A DNA stretch of 14,085 nt, taken from contig CAMDOP010000052.1 in NCBI GenBank assembly GCA_945903675.1, positions 1 to 14,085 of the forward strand. The letters are read 5' to 3'. The translations under genes were made by a program, and so were the position numbers. This document shows, piece after piece, positions 13,214 through 14,085 of the stretch. This DNA is from Crenothrix polyspora. Its GTDB lineage: Bacteria; Pseudomonadota; Gammaproteobacteria; Methylococcales; Methylomonadaceae. The notes under the pieces are model-generated. The model was given only the letters and a program-made list of their open reading frames with translations, was not told where the DNA came from and did not search any database. Position 1 is the stretch's first letter, and every line of letters starts with the position of its first letter.

Positions 13214-14085
13214 TTAGCGTATGCCAATGCGAGCTAAACGCCAGAGTATATGACGCTCTGTTTGTTGTTTAATAAAACTAATCAATCGACGACTTTGTAA
13301 AATCAACCACCATCTCGGTATGTGCTCAAGATCTTCAAATAGTGCCTGTACTTGTTCCCTCACAGCATCTTCTGAAAAAGAATGTTTTAAAAACTCCCAA
13401 CCTGCATAGCTAATTTCAGAGTGCAGAATAGGATTAACTAGCAAACTTACCACATGCGCAGCAAACTCTTCAGGCGTATCTCCCAACAACACGTTTTTGT
13501 TAGGTGTCAAACCAAAGCCTTCCAATCCGATGGACGTTGTTACCACAGGCAGACCATAGGATAAAGCCTCGCCAATTTTACCTTTTACACCACTACCATA
13601 ACGCAGAGGAGCTATTGAAATGTACGCTTCATGTAAATAAGGAGCCATTTCAGGTACTCGTCCAATGATTTCTATCGATCCGCCATGCAGATTAAGAACT
13701 TCCTGAGGATAGTCCCCCCCGACCACCTTAAGCCGTGCATTGGGTATTTGTTTCAAAACCAATGGAAAAATATCCTGTGCAAAGTAAGTTACTGCATCCA
13801 CATTAGGATCATATTGTCCCCAGCCTACAAACAATAATGTTTTTCCATCCCTAGCCTCAGTTGGCGTAAATTCACCCATAGGATGGATATTAGAAATAAT
13901 TCGAACCTGTTTATTAGGTAATTCCGGTAACAAAAGCTCTCGTTCAGATTCTGAAACAACAATAATTAAATCTGCTGCTTTATAGGCGGCAAGTTCATCC
14001 GATTTAATCTTTTCGGCATGGTCAAAATCTTTTTTCTCCCCCGTTAATCGTGCACGAGATAGAAAACGACCAAACTGTACATCTA
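13214..14085 (-). CDS. Glycosyltransferase, GT4 type (N-terminus beyond the window)
   Basis: The frame is open to the right edge of the window, giving 289 visible residues, so the true start lies outside. A TTG at 13933 is only an internal Leu codon: the 50 upstream residues (DVQFGRFLSRARLTG..., then ELAAYKAADLIIVVSESERELLL) are typical GT4 sequence leading into the N-domain end. The C-domain has LLFVGWGQYDPNVDAV, LKVVGGDYP, IEIIGRVPEMAPYLHEAYISIAPLRYGSGVKGKI and GEALSYGLPVVTT. A poly-G7 tract encodes the VGGDYP segment. It is the most upstream visible gene of the tightly packed glycan operon. It could be part of a larger multi-domain glycosyltransferase. Confidence 0.93.
   Translation of the reverse strand, partial: DVQFGRFLSRARLTGEKKDFDHAEKIKSDELAAYKAADLIIVVSESERELLLPELPNKQVRIISNIHPMGEFTPTEARDGKTLLFVGWGQYDPNVDAVTYFAQDIFPLVLKQIPNARLKVVGGDYPQEVLNLHGGSIEIIGRVPEMAPYLHEAYISIAPLRYGSGVKGKIGEALSYGLPVVTTSIGLEGFGLTPNKNVLLGDTPEEFAAHVVSLLVNPILHSEISYAGWEFLKHSFSEDAVREQVQALFEDLEHIPRWWLILQSRRLISFIKQQTERHILWRLARIGIR
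13714..13720 (-). repeat. Poly-G7 homopolymer tract within a glycosyltransferase gene
   Basis: Seven consecutive C on the plus strand, read as G7 in the coding strand (GTC GGG GGG GAC). The frame is intact in this sequence. It is the second G tract of at least seven bases in the glycan cluster. Confidence 0.75.

Overview
The window looks like a chromosomal piece of a fairly AT-rich Gram-negative bacterium. The best guess is a gammaproteobacterium, possibly a Methylococcales-type methanotroph. This rests on the look of RadC, the PPFC...HHFCHG TPR protein and the HPr-rel-A style cassette, and is a judgement from memory, not a search result. Every convincing gene is on the minus strand, so the biological order runs from position 14085 down to 463. 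No tRNA, rRNA, CRISPR array, transposase or integrase was seen.

Region 14085-5118 is a surface-polysaccharide cluster. It runs from a glycosyltransferase cut by the window edge, through two GT4/GT-B glycosyltransferases, a WbsX/GH99-like protein, a glutamine-dependent asparagine-synthase-type amidotransferase, a GT2 glycosyltransferase and a CE4 polysaccharide deacetylase, to a second GT2 glycosyltransferase. The first five genes are separated by -14 to +9 bp and are almost certainly one transcription unit. Together they would transfer sugars, amidate an acidic sugar or other precursor, and deacetylate part of a cell-surface or exported glycan. No flippase, polymerase or initiating transferase is inside the window. 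Two genes carry poly-G tracts (G8 and G7).

Region 5024-3669 holds an exported TPR protein with a His/Cys-rich segment, followed by radC. These look like genomic neighbours, not part of the glycan pathway.

Region 3668-463 is the most interesting. After a 333-bp AT-rich spacer with a duplicated leader block comes a 190-residue secreted protein with a twin-arginine-like signal and four cysteines. Three tightly coupled genes follow: a PqqD-like winged-helix protein, an HprK-related kinase and an NTP_transf_5-type nucleotidyltransferase. This matches what is called the HPr-rel-A system, whose function is unknown as far as I know. The kit of PqqD fold (a RiPP recognition element fold), HprK-fold kinase and nucleotidyltransferase resembles the tailoring set of some lasso-peptide clusters. 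The upstream secreted protein is a natural candidate for its substrate or partner.

Region 1-462 has the last 20 codons of a possible plus-strand gene. It also has a non-coding, structure-rich stretch bounded by a short direct repeat and weak terminal inverted repeats, possibly a MITE-like element. Inside is a nested fold with a three-way junction.
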